In this document: positions 1-8,182 of the stretch, piece by piece
Layout of the letters: every line of letters begins with the position of its first letter
How positions within the stretch are numbered: the stretch's first letter is position 1
DNA from: Clostridia bacterium
GTDB lineage: Bacteria > Bacillota > Clostridia > Christensenellales > UBA1242
Direction: 5' to 3'
Assembly: GCA_009929275.1 (NCBI GenBank)
Contig: SAAW01000013.1
Span: 1-32,418 of the forward strand
DNA: 32,418 nt
Program-made: the position numbers and the translations under genes
Notes under the pieces: generated by a model
The model's database searches: none
What the model saw: only the letters and a program-made list of their open reading frames with translations
What the model was told of the DNA's origin: nothing

Positions 1-1413
1 TCTAAAAACGTTGACACAATTGTCAAAGATGTTTATTCTGACGGGACAGAATCTCAAGAAAGAAAATCAAATTTTTCATACGATTTGAATGATACAAATG
101 AAAAAAGTCAACCTGCTGTTGAAATGAAATCAATTTCACCTGAAGTGGCAATTGAGATTGCGCCTAAAAATTTGGAAGAAAATTCAGCAGTTGTGACGAT
201 TGAAAATAAATATGTTGTGTCGACTGAGAGCGAAGTTACAAAAGTTACGGACATTTCAATCAAAGAAACAACATATTCAAAAGGCGAAGTTGTCACTCAA
301 AATGTCACAACTGTCAAAACAGATGTTAATATGAACGGAGTTGAATCAACAGCCATTTTCACAATTTCAGAACAAACTGAAACACCTGCTGAAAAAGAAT
401 TTTCTTTTAATATGTTTGAAAAAAGTTATTCATTAGAAAATTTTTGTGCAGACTTTTTTAGAAATAGAATTCTTGAAGATTTTATTAAAAAATCAGGTGG
501 AAAAATAACTCTTAAATATATAGATTCAAAAGGCAATGAAACAACAGGAAAAATTAATTCAATTCAACTTTGCACAATTTATGATGCTTACAGCAGAAAA
601 TCTCAAAATTCAGTTTTCTATTTTGGCGAAAAGTCATTCTCTTTTGATAATAATGGCAAAATTCTAACTCCAAAAAAAGAAAATTTGGTTTCTGACATTC
701 CTTTTGAAAGATATTTAGACGACACTAATTTTAGGTTAGGAGTGAATGTTCTTGCTGGGAATTTAAGCGGATACAATCCAACTCCTTTCACTTCTTCTGC
801 AAACAATCCTAACATAATGCAAGCAACTGAACTGAGCAATTTTAACAGCCAAAATATGCGTTTGTATTACAATTTTGATGCAGGATATTACTTCCCTGTG
901 TCTAGGGATATTAAAGGCTCGATTTCTTCCAATTTGTTTGGAGTAAAAGATTTTTCAAACAATTTCTCTGTCTTTGGCGGTGAACTTCAAGGTGATATGG
1001 ATTTTTATGTTAAAAATGGAATTATTAGCCTTTATAGTGGTGTTGGATACACGAGCAACAGCACTCTTTTTGGAAATTTGGGAGTAAGTTATGACACTAT
1101 GACAAAAAACAATAATCTCGTGGGGGTCTATGCTGAAATTAATTCTTTGAGAAATACTGTCAGCCACGACAATTCTATTGCATTGAGTGCAGGCGCTCAC
1201 ATAAGTTTTGGTGGAAAATCAAAAAAGAATGCCTCTTCGAAAGAATTGAATGATAGTTTTCAAAAAAGCGCTTTGGATTATGATATAAAAAACAGAGATA
1301 AAAAACCATATACTGGTTCTAGTGGTCAAACTCAAAATCCAACTAATCCAAACTCTCCAACAATTAATCCACCTTTTGATGACGGACTTGGTGGAATGGA
1401 ACAAGGACTATAA
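1..1413 (+). CDS. Partial protein with beta-barrel-like C-terminal half (3' part of gene)
   Basis: The reading frame is open from base 1, so the start lies outside the window; at least 470 residues are visible before TAA. The first 130 or so visible residues are Thr/Val/Glu-rich and look like an extended secreted region. From about visible residue 240 to 400 there are short alternating hydrophobic/polar stretches separated by Asn/Ser/Gly turns (for example SLYSGVGYTS, LFGNLGVSYDTM, LVGVYAEINS, IALSAGAHISFGGK), as in outer-membrane or autotransporter-type beta-barrels. The last 50 residues are a charged then Pro/Asn-rich tail, so the protein does not end on the terminal aromatic strand typical of Omp proteins. 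I do not recognise a family. A barrel is unexpected beside monoderm-type sporulation genes. A cell-surface or phage-like beta protein is the alternative. The stop is followed by a bidirectional terminator. Confidence 0.6.
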   Translation, partial: SKNVDTIVKDVYSDGTESQERKSNFSYDLNDTNEKSQPAVEMKSISPEVAIEIAPKNLEENSAVVTIENKYVVSTESEVTKVTDISIKETTYSKGEVVTQNVTTVKTDVNMNGVESTAIFTISEQTETPAEKEFSFNMFEKSYSLENFCADFFRNRILEDFIKKSGGKITLKYIDSKGNETTGKINSIQLCTIYDAYSRKSQNSVFYFGEKSFSFDNNGKILTPKKENLVSDIPFERYLDDTNFRLGVNVLAGNLSGYNPTPFTSSANNPNIMQATELSNFNSQNMRLYYNFDAGYYFPVSRDIKGSISSNLFGVKDFSNNFSVFGGELQGDMDFYVKNGIISLYSGVGYTSNSTLFGNLGVSYDTMTKNNNLVGVYAEINSLRNTVSHDNSIALSAGAHISFGGKSKKNASSKELNDSFQKSALDYDIKNRDKKPYTGSSGQTQNPTNPNSPTINPPFDDGLGGMEQGL

Positions 1414-1447
1414 TTTTTTAAAATAAAAAAGATAATGATTTATTTAT

Positions 1448-1480
1448 AAAAAAAGCACCTTAATTTTAAGGTGTTTTTTG
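1448..1480. terminator. Bidirectional intrinsic terminator
   Basis: The arms CACCTTAA (1456-1463) and TTAAGGTG (1466-1473) form a hairpin with a T-run on the plus side and an A-run (T-run on the minus strand) at 1448-1454. It sits between the convergent barrel-like gene and glyS and can stop both. Confidence 0.75.
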
Positions 1481-1538
1481 TTTGATTTAAAATTTTTTTA
1501 ATTTAAAAAATGTTTTATAAAAATATATAAAAATTATT

Positions 1539-2918
1539 TTAGTCAAATATTTTTTTTGTTAGATATTCTTTTAAGTCAGCAATTTTTATGCGGTCTTGTG
1601 TCATTGTGTCCCTGTCTCTCACTGTGACAGAGTTGTCTTCCAGTGTGTCAAAATCCACAGTGACGCAACAAGGCGTGCCTATCTCGTCGTGACGGCGATA
1701 TCTTTTCCCAATGCTTCCCGACTCGTCATAGTCGCAAACAAAATCTTTTTGAAGAGTTTTAAAAACTTCTGTTGCTTTTTCACTAAGATTTTTCTGCAAA
1801 GGCAAGACTGCAACTTTCACAGGGGCAAGCGATGGCTTAATTTTAAGGACAATCCTCGTTTCGCCGTCGCTCAAAGTTTCTTCGGTGAGAGCACTTGCGA
1901 TGACTGTGAGGAAAAGTCTATCGGCTCCGACAGAAAATTCGATTATATATGGAATATATTTTTCGTTTGTGACAGGGTCGACATAATTCAAATTTTTGCC
2001 CGAAAATTCTTGGTGGCGACTGAGGTCATAGTTTGTTCTGTTGTGCACACCATTGAGTTCCTCCCACCCAAAAGGATAGTGAAAGACGATGTCTGTGGCG
2101 GCTTTTGCATAAAAAGCAAGTTTGTCGTGGTCTTTAAACTTCAACTTTTCGGCTGGAAGCCCGAGAGATTTATAAAATTCCATAACTTTATGTTTATATT
2201 CTTCAAAATGTTTTTCGTCCTCGCCCGGTTTACAAAAAAGTTGATATTCCATTTGTTCAAACTCAATGGTTCGAAAAATGAAGTTCCCGGGGGTAATTTC
2301 GTTCCTAAACGACTTGCCAATCTGTCCAATTCCAAAAGGGACTTTCGCTCGCATTGTGCGTTGGACATTCAAAAAATTGACATATTCACCCTGACATGTC
2401 TCTGGGCGAAGATAGATGACATCACTATTATCTTCCGTGACACCTCGTTTTGTTTGGAACATAAGGTTGAAATTTTTGATTTCTGTGAAGTCACACATTC
2501 CGCAATTTGGGCATTTGATTTTGTGGTCGACGATATATTTTGTCATTTCTTCTTTGCTCATCAAATCGACTGCCATTTCAACTTTGTTTTTTCTGTTGTA
2601 ATCTTCAATGAGAGAATCGGCTCTGTGGCGAGTTTTGCAATTTTTGCAATCCATTTTTGGGTCGGAAAAAGATTGGACGTGTCCGCTTGCTTCCCAAACT
2701 CGTGGGTTCATCAAAATGGCACAATCAAGCCCAAAACTATTGTCATTTTTTGTGACAAAATAGTCCCACCAGGCGCGTTTGATATTATTTTTGAGTTCCA
2801 CTCCAAGAGGGCCATAGTCCCAAGTGTTTGCAAGTCCGCCATAAATCTCACTTCCTGCGAACACAAATCCCCTGTTTTTACAGTAGGCAACAAGTTGTTG
2901 CATTGTCAATTCTTCCAT
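1539..2918 (-). CDS. glyS: Glycyl-tRNA synthetase, single-chain dimeric type
   Basis: Charges tRNA-Gly with glycine in the cytoplasm. At 459 residues it is the eukaryote/archaeal-like class II alpha2 enzyme (GlyQS/GRS1 type), not the alpha2beta2 glyQ-glyS form. The N-terminus carries the characteristic GGLANTWDYGPLGVELK region with class II motif 1. A Zn-binding-like insert has CKNC near residue 92 and CPNC near residue 137. Motif 2 is in the FRNEITPGNFIFRTIEFEQ segment, and a C-terminal anticodon-binding domain follows from about residue 365 (SLAPVKVAVLPL). The ATG follows AAGGGA. It lies 51 bp downstream of ackA on the same strand, so co-transcription is likely. No T-box fits in that gap. 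Identification is firm. Confidence 0.97.
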   Translation of the reverse strand: MEELTMQQLVAYCKNRGFVFAGSEIYGGLANTWDYGPLGVELKNNIKRAWWDYFVTKNDNSFGLDCAILMNPRVWEASGHVQSFSDPKMDCKNCKTRHRADSLIEDYNRKNKVEMAVDLMSKEEMTKYIVDHKIKCPNCGMCDFTEIKNFNLMFQTKRGVTEDNSDVIYLRPETCQGEYVNFLNVQRTMRAKVPFGIGQIGKSFRNEITPGNFIFRTIEFEQMEYQLFCKPGEDEKHFEEYKHKVMEFYKSLGLPAEKLKFKDHDKLAFYAKAATDIVFHYPFGWEELNGVHNRTNYDLSRHQEFSGKNLNYVDPVTNEKYIPYIIEFSVGADRLFLTVIASALTEETLSDGETRIVLKIKPSLAPVKVAVLPLQKNLSEKATEVFKTLQKDFVCDYDESGSIGKRYRRHDEIGTPCCVTVDFDTLEDNSVTVRDRDTMTQDRIKIADLKEYLTKKIFD

Positions 2919-2969
2919 TTTTAATTCCCTTTTTATCTCAAAAATTGATTTGAAAATATATTCTAAATT

Positions 2970-4163
2970 TTATAAAATATCTTTTGTTTGTCTTGCAATG
3001 CTCATTTCTTCATCGGTTGGAATGATATAGACTGCAACTTTGGAGGTGTCTTTTGAAATTTTAAAATTCACTCCACGGGTGAAATTTCTGTTTGCTTCTT
3101 TATCTAATTCTATGCCCAAAAACTCCAAATCTTCCATAACTAATTCTCTTATATCATCTCTGTTTTCGCCTGTGCCTGCGGAAAAAGCAATCGCGTCCAC
3201 ACCACCCATTGCGACGGCATATGCTCCAATATATTTTTTGACTGCATAGACGAACTTTTGAATCGCAAGTTTAGATTTTTCGTTTCCCTCTTTGGCTGAT
3301 TTTAAAACGTCTCTCATATCGTTGCTAACTTCACTTAACCCCAAAAGTCCGCTTTTTTTGTTGAAAACATTTATAACTTCATTAACACTCATTCCTGTTT
3401 TGTCCATTGCATATTCGACAACTGCAGGGTCTATGTCGCCACAGCGAGTGCCCATCACAAGCCCTTCAAGCGGAGTGAACCCCATCGAAGTGTCCACACA
3501 CTTGCCATATTTTATGGCACAAATGCTTGCTCCGTTGCCAAGATGACAAGAAATTGTGCGAAGTTTTTCGGGACTTTTACCCATTGCAAGAGCAATTTCT
3601 TTGCCAATGAATTCGTGGCTAGTGCCATGAAAACCATATTTTCTTATGCCATAGTCTTTGCACCAAGAATATGGAACAGCATACATATATGCATAGTCTG
3701 GCATTGTTGCGTGAAAAGCGGTGTCGAACACTGCGACATTGTGCTTGTCGGGCATAACTTCTTTGCAAGCCTCAATACCTTGAATGTTTGCTGGCATATG
3801 AAGAGGTCCGAGCGGAATGTATGATTTTAAATCTCTTAAAACGCTGTCGTTCACAAGGGTTGCCTTGTTATATTTTCCCCCACCATGAAGCACCCTATGC
3901 CCTATGGCGGAAATCTCTTTTAATGACTTTATGACACCAATCTCACCTTCCACAAGTGCTTTTAAAATAAGTTCAAGTCCTTCGGCGTGGTCTTTCAGTG
4001 GCTTTTTAATCTCGGTTGCCTTCCCATTTGCTTTGTGTGTGAGGACTGCGGACTCGCTCCCAATTCTTTCCACCAAACCTTTGGCTATGACGCTCTCGTC
4101 AGCCATATTTATAAGTTGATATTTGATTGAACTGCTCCCTGCATTGATGACTAAAATTTTCAT
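2970..4163 (-). CDS. ackA: Acetate kinase
   Basis: Converts acetyl phosphate and ADP to acetate and ATP, the energy-yielding last step of acetate fermentation. The 397-residue length is typical. The protein starts with the ASKHA phosphate-1 motif (ILVINAGSSSIKYQL). It has the HRVLHGGGKY signature near residue 89, CHLGNGASIC near 206, and the adenosine-side SAGTGENRDDIRE near 328. The ATG is preceded by GGAG at 9 nt. It lies 111 bp downstream of pta on the same strand, the usual pta-ackA pairing, and upstream of glyS. Confidence 0.98.
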   Translation of the reverse strand: MKILVINAGSSSIKYQLINMADESVIAKGLVERIGSESAVLTHKANGKATEIKKPLKDHAEGLELILKALVEGEIGVIKSLKEISAIGHRVLHGGGKYNKATLVNDSVLRDLKSYIPLGPLHMPANIQGIEACKEVMPDKHNVAVFDTAFHATMPDYAYMYAVPYSWCKDYGIRKYGFHGTSHEFIGKEIALAMGKSPEKLRTISCHLGNGASICAIKYGKCVDTSMGFTPLEGLVMGTRCGDIDPAVVEYAMDKTGMSVNEVINVFNKKSGLLGLSEVSNDMRDVLKSAKEGNEKSKLAIQKFVYAVKKYIGAYAVAMGGVDAIAFSAGTGENRDDIRELVMEDLEFLGIELDKEANRNFTRGVNFKISKDTSKVAVYIIPTDEEMSIARQTKDIL

Positions 4164-4274
4164 ATTTTTTTCTCCTGTTAAATTTTTTATAAATATTTTT
4201 TTAGTTTAGACTTTTTTTTTGTATTTTTCAAGCATAATGTTTAACAAAATTTTTTAAAAATGTGTTGTTGAATT

Positions 4275-5267
4275 TCATTGTGCTTGCAGACAAGTGATTG
4301 CCGTCATCACAACTATGTCGCTAACTTTGCAACCACGCGACAAGTCATTCACTGGCTTTTTAAACCCTTGCATTATGACTCCAACGGCTTGAAGATGACC
4401 AAACCGTTCCATAAGTTTGTAGCCAATGTTGCCAGAGTTTAAATCTGGGAAAATAAGAATATTCGCACGACCCGCCACATTTGAATTTTTTGATTTTATC
4501 TTAGCGACTTCTGGCACAAGCGCGCAATCAAGTTGCATCTCTCCGTCGATAAGGAGAGTTTTATCTTTTGCTCTCACAAGTTCAATGGCTTTTCGAACCT
4601 TTAAAACACTTTCGTCATTATCTCCCCCACTGCCAAAACTTGAAAAAGAAAGCATTGCGACGCGTGGAGTTATGGAGCAAAATGTTTTTGCCGACTGGAC
4701 TGTGGACAGCACGATATCTTTTAACTCGTCTGCATTTGGGCTGATGTTTAAAGCACAATCGGAGGTGACAATAACATTATTTTCGCCAAAATTATGCTTT
4801 TTTGTTCCCACCATAATCAAGCAAGATGACACAAGTTTGATGTCATTTTTTGTTTTTATTATTTGCAAGGCAGGACGGAGAGTGTTTGCAGTGGAAGTCT
4901 CACTCCCGCCAAGATAGCCGTCAGCATAACCAAGTTCAACAAGCATTGAAGCAAAATAAAAATTGTTTTTTAGTAGTTCCCTTGCTTGCTCGGTTGTCAG
5001 CCCTTTATTACTCCTTATTTCAACAAGTTTTTCTATAAATTCGCTTATAAGTTCGCTCGTCTTTGGATTGATTATTATGGCACCTTTAAGGCATTTTGAC
5101 TTTGATAATATAACCTCTTCGTCGCCAAGTAAAATCACATTAGCAATTTTCTTTTTAAGCACAATTTCCACCGCTTTAATCACCCGTTCGCTTATCTCTG
5201 CTTCGGGGAAAACAATGGTTTTGTTCAACTTTTTTGCACAGTTGATGAGTTCTGTTATTTTAAACAT
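4275..5267 (-). CDS. pta: Phosphate acetyltransferase
   Basis: Interconverts acetyl-CoA plus phosphate and acetyl phosphate plus CoA, feeding acetate kinase. At 330 residues it is the short single-domain Pta of Firmicutes, without the N-terminal regulatory domains of the long form. Family landmarks are TIVFPEAEISERVIKA at the start, ADGYLGGSETSTANTLRPA near 114-132, SFGSGGDNDESVLKVRKA near 210, and NILIFPDLNSGNIGYKL near 271. The ATG at 5267 follows AAGGAAGA. A sigma-A-type promoter lies upstream in the intergenic region shared with the divergent gene at 5442. Confidence 0.97.
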   Translation of the reverse strand: MFKITELINCAKKLNKTIVFPEAEISERVIKAVEIVLKKKIANVILLGDEEVILSKSKCLKGAIIINPKTSELISEFIEKLVEIRSNKGLTTEQARELLKNNFYFASMLVELGYADGYLGGSETSTANTLRPALQIIKTKNDIKLVSSCLIMVGTKKHNFGENNVIVTSDCALNISPNADELKDIVLSTVQSAKTFCSITPRVAMLSFSSFGSGGDNDESVLKVRKAIELVRAKDKTLLIDGEMQLDCALVPEVAKIKSKNSNVAGRANILIFPDLNSGNIGYKLMERFGHLQAVGVIMQGFKKPVNDLSRGCKVSDIVVMTAITCLQAQ

Positions 5268-5297
5268 TTATCTTCCTTTTTGAATAATTTATATAAT

Positions 5298-5325
5298 ATT
5301 ATAATATTCAATTTAAGTCCAGCAA
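5298..5325 (-). promoter_or_regulatory. Sigma-A-type promoter for pta-ackA(-glyS)
   Basis: On the minus strand TTGCTG (5320-5325) is followed after 16 nt by a perfect TATAAT (5298-5303), about 31 bp from the pta start. The -35 is weak and the region is very AT-rich. Confidence 0.5.
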
Positions 5326-5385
5326 TTTTAGAGTTTTGCATAATCTTTGCTTACAAAAAAAGTGTTTTATGCTATATTTTGTATA

Positions 5386-5414
5386 TTGAAAGTGGGCTTT
5401 TTGTGTGATATAAT
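5386..5414 (+). promoter_or_regulatory. Sigma-A promoter for the gene at 5442
   Basis: TTGAAA (5386-5391), a 17-nt spacer and TATAAT (5409-5414), giving a leader of about 20 nt with AGAGG before the ATG at 5442. Confidence 0.75.
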
Positions 5415-5441
5415 ATTTTAAGCAATAAAGAGGTAAAAAAA

Positions 5442-6077
5442 ATGAAATCAACTGATGCGATTAAAACTATAATGGATTTGGGCGACAAAAAAGTTGCGGT
5501 TATGGTCGATAAAGACGGCAAATTGCAAATTATTGATGCTATTTTTCAAAACGTATTGAATACTTTTGAATTCGAAAGTTATAATGAAAATTTGGAGAAT
5601 ACAAATAGTTTGAGTTTTTCACTTGATGATAATAATAAAAAAAGACTTCTTTTGAAATTGATTTTAACTAGAAATTGTCAATTTGGTAAAAATCTTAGCA
5701 CAAACGCAAACACTTTTGCCGAATTTATTATGAAAAATGAGCCTTATAAATTTATTTATGGGATTTTTTCACCTGGAAAATATGATAATGAAAGTGTTGG
5801 CAATCTTACTCCTGCGAAACTTGATTTTAAGGCAAGAAAATTTTATGCAAGAAATGGTTTTGAGATAATTAGCCTGTGCAATTATTTAGAAAATCCTGAA
5901 AAATATCCTTTTATTTCTAAAAAAGACTTTGAAGATGGTGATTTTCTTTTTAAACTTGTAGCGAAGGAAATTCAAAATGAAAAAAAGGACTACGGTTTTA
6001 AAAAAATCAATGGAATCTTTGTGAAAGACAATGTTCCAGAGAACATTAAAGAAGAAATTGACTGTATGCAAATGTAA
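5442..6077 (+). CDS. Uncharacterised protein with a GNAT-like segment
   Basis: A 211-residue soluble protein with no signal peptide or membrane segment and no confident family. Residues about 129-142 (DFKARKFYARNGFE) resemble the last helix/strand of GNAT acetyltransferases, where an ARxFYxxxGFE pattern is common. The acetyl-CoA pyrophosphate loop (Q/RxxGxG/A) is not evident, so if it is GNAT-derived it is degenerate. It stands alone, with its own strong promoter and AGAGG ribosome-binding site, between the divergent pta operon and the convergent patatin gene, and ends in a terminator. The ORF and its expression signals are convincing; the function is unknown. Confidence 0.85.
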   Translation: MKSTDAIKTIMDLGDKKVAVMVDKDGKLQIIDAIFQNVLNTFEFESYNENLENTNSLSFSLDDNNKKRLLLKLILTRNCQFGKNLSTNANTFAEFIMKNEPYKFIYGIFSPGKYDNESVGNLTPAKLDFKARKFYARNGFEIISLCNYLENPEKYPFISKKDFEDGDFLFKLVAKEIQNEKKDYGFKKINGIFVKDNVPENIKEEIDCMQM

Positions 6078-6093
6078 AAATTTTTTTGTAAAA

Positions 6094-6125
6094 AATAAGA
6101 GTATGATTTAATACTCTTATTTTAT
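6094..6125. terminator. Bidirectional intrinsic terminator
   Basis: The 11-bp arms AATAAGAGTAT (6094-6104) and ATACTCTTATT (6111-6121) enclose a 6-nt loop. It has T-rich flanks on the plus strand and an A-run (T-run on minus) upstream, between the convergent genes at 5442 and 6206. Confidence 0.75.
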
Positions 6126-6205
6126 ATTTAATCTTTAATAAGCACTTTTAAGTCGAATTTTGCCAAATTTTGTGCCAAAAATAACGCTTTTTAAAATAAA
6201 AGAAT

Positions 6206-6988
6206 CTATTCTTTAAGCATTTTTAAGATTTCAGGGAGAAATATTTTTGCACATTTTCTTCCATATTTTATGGAAGTGAGAGCATTTCTTTGAGTGAGTT
6301 TGGTGAATGCAGTGTTTGGTTGTTCAATGTATATGTGGACATCGCCCTTATCTTTTATGTTTTTCATCGACCTTGAAACTGTGAGATTTATCCCACTGAC
6401 CAAAATGTCAATGGCAGATTTTAGGTTGTTTTCTTTTTTATAATAACTTGTGACATCAACAGAAACAACCTTTTCCGCACCCAATTCCCTCGCTTCTTTC
6501 ACGGGCAAATTGTTGCAAAGTCCCCCGTCAACAAGAACACAATCATCTTTCTTAACTGGCTTGAAAACTCCGGGGACAGACATACTCGCCCTCATTGCCT
6601 CTGCAAGAGAACCGCTATTTATGAGGACCTCTTTGCCCAAAACAAGATCGGTGGCGATGCAAGCAAACTTCTTTTCGCAATCTTCAATCTTCTTTTCTCC
6701 AATTTGTTTTTTAAAATATTTTATTATCTTATTCCCCGACACAAATCCACCATTAACAAGCCCAAACATATCAAGGTCCATCACCTTGTTTCTCGTGAAC
6801 GAAGTGAGGATTTCTTTCATTTGCTTTGCGTTCATTCCTGAGGCATAGAGCCCTCCAACAATTGCACCCATAGATGTGCCTGTGACGATGTCAAAATTTA
6901 TGTTATTTTTTTCCAGCACTTCCAGCACCCCAATGTGTGCAAAACCATATGCCGAGCCTCCACTTAAAACGAGTCCAATTTTTTTCAT
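6206..6988 (-). CDS. Patatin-like phospholipase (RssA/YlbK type)
   Basis: Predicted serine lipid acyl hydrolase with a Ser-Asp dyad. The 260-residue protein starts with the glycine-rich oxyanion loop (GLVLSGGSAYGFAHIGVLEV), has the nucleophile elbow GTSMG near residue 39, and the Asp in VDGGLCNNLP near residue 153. The frame extends to a Met at 7036, but I chose the ATG at 6988 because AGGAG sits 7 nt upstream and the conserved domain begins at residue 4. It is divergent from spoVV; in Bacillus subtilis ylbK is next to ylbJ (spoVV), so the pair matches a known neighbourhood. The substrate is unknown. Confidence 0.92.
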   Translation of the reverse strand: MKKIGLVLSGGSAYGFAHIGVLEVLEKNNINFDIVTGTSMGAIVGGLYASGMNAKQMKEILTSFTRNKVMDLDMFGLVNGGFVSGNKIIKYFKKQIGEKKIEDCEKKFACIATDLVLGKEVLINSGSLAEAMRASMSVPGVFKPVKKDDCVLVDGGLCNNLPVKEARELGAEKVVSVDVTSYYKKENNLKSAIDILVSGINLTVSRSMKNIKDKGDVHIYIEQPNTAFTKLTQRNALTSIKYGRKCAKIFLPEILKMLKE

Positions 6989-7006
6989 TTTATCTCCTAT
7001 ATTTAT

Positions 7007-7036
7007 ATTATACATAGTTTCAAAAACAATTTGCAA
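7007..7036 (-). promoter_or_regulatory. Sigma-A-type promoter for the patatin gene
   Basis: Minus-strand TTGCAA (7031-7036), an 18-nt spacer and TATAAT (7007-7012), about 19 bp before the ATG at 6988. This supports the shorter start, since the longer reading frame would begin upstream of the -10. Confidence 0.55.
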
Positions 7037-7085
7037 TATATTTTAATATTTTCATAATAATTAAATTTTAATAATAAAAATATGT

Positions 7086-8081
7086 ATGAAAATATATATA
7101 AAAAATTTTGTGAAAAACAACTATCAACTCTTTTTTTGTTACTTTCTTTTTTTGGTCATCTTATTGGTTGCGATTAATCCAAAACCCATCATTTCCTCCA
7201 CTTTTGAGGGATTGACAGTTTGGGCAAAAATAGTTCTGCCCAGTCTTTTTTGCTATTTCATTCTCACAAAAATGCTTTTGCAACAACAAGATAGTTTCAA
7301 AATTTTTAGGATTTTAGACAAGCCCTTTGAAAAAATTTTTAAGACAAAAAGTTTTGGGGGATATATTTTTTTTATGAGTATTCTCACGGGATATCCGCTT
7401 GGTGCAAAATTAATATACGAATTTTCCTGCCAAAAATTGATTTCAAAAAATGATGCAAAACGAATGATTTCATTCTGCTCGACGTCGGGTCCAATGTTTG
7501 TCGTTGGAAGTGTGGCGGTGGGAATGTTTTCAAACACAACTTTGGGCATCGTTGTCTTCATTTGTCACATTCTTTCGGCACTCATAAATGGTTTATTTTA
7601 TAGAAATTTGAAAGAAAAAAAAGGCGAAAATAAAATAAATTTATCACAAAATATGCCAAATATTAAAAAAGAAACACTGAATGACATTATGTTTAACACC
7701 ATAATTTCGGTGCTGATGATTGGGGGTTACATTTCACTTTGCTTTTCACTTATGGAATTTGTCACAAACTTAAAAATTTTTGAAATAATAAACAACTTTT
7801 TTGCAAGTATTTTTGGAAACAATATTTTTGAAAGCATTATAAAAGGTTTGGTGGAAGTGACAAATGGCTGTGTAAGTCTGACAAACGACAGTTTTTCATC
7901 AACTATTTTGGGGTGTTCTCTTTGCACGCTCATTTCTTTTGGAGGATTGTCCATTCATCTGCAAAGCAACTTTTTCTTGTCTAAAATTGGCATTTCATAC
8001 AGATATTTTTTACTCACAAAAATTACCCAAACGCTGATTGCATTTCTTTTGAGTTTGATTGTTTGCATAGTAGTTTTTTAA
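7086..8081 (+). CDS. spoVV: Sporulation integral membrane protein YlbJ/SpoVV (dipicolinate transporter)
   Basis: YlbJ/SpoVV sits in the outer forespore membrane of B. subtilis and is needed to move dipicolinic acid from mother cell to forespore. The 331-residue protein is strongly hydrophobic with about eight membrane segments. It carries the family signature SILTGYPLGAKLI (near 98), FCSTSGPMFVVGSVAVGMF (near 129), and the repeated Gate-type half in the C-terminal part. There is no Shine-Dalgarno sequence before the ATG at 7086. ATA (7038-7040) and CATAATAA (7053-7060) are a weak sigma-E-like pair, but the spacing is short and I do not call a promoter. It converges with the gene at 8183. Confidence 0.92.
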   Translation: MKIYIKNFVKNNYQLFFCYFLFLVILLVAINPKPIISSTFEGLTVWAKIVLPSLFCYFILTKMLLQQQDSFKIFRILDKPFEKIFKTKSFGGYIFFMSILTGYPLGAKLIYEFSCQKLISKNDAKRMISFCSTSGPMFVVGSVAVGMFSNTTLGIVVFICHILSALINGLFYRNLKEKKGENKINLSQNMPNIKKETLNDIMFNTIISVLMIGGYISLCFSLMEFVTNLKIFEIINNFFASIFGNNIFESIIKGLVEVTNGCVSLTNDSFSSTILGCSLCTLISFGGLSIHLQSNFFLSKIGISYRYFLLTKITQTLIAFLLSLIVCIVVF

Positions 8082-8150
8082 AATAAATTGAATTTTCAAA
8101 AGAATTGCATAATAGTTCTTTAAACAACATTTTAGCCCAATATTAGCACA

Positions 8151-8165
8151 ATTTTGTGCCAAAAT
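8151..8165. repeat. TTTTGTGCCAAAA intergenic inverted repeat
   Basis: A perfect inverted repeat ATTTTG-TGC-CAAAAT between the convergent genes at 7086 and 8183. The same 13-mer core occurs at 6168-6180, and in reverse complement at 30534-30546, also between genes. Confidence 0.5.
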
Positions 8166-8182
8166 ATAGATTATTTTTATAA

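Noticed and set aside
1596-2924. 442-codon open frame antisense to glyS
   Set aside because: Long only because stop codons are rare opposite a conserved gene; no ribosome-binding site, Phe/Cys/Ile-rich translation and a complete glyS on the other strand.
2919-2969. T-box riboswitch before glyS
   Set aside because: Only 51 bp separate ackA and glyS, too short, and no T-box core sequence is present.
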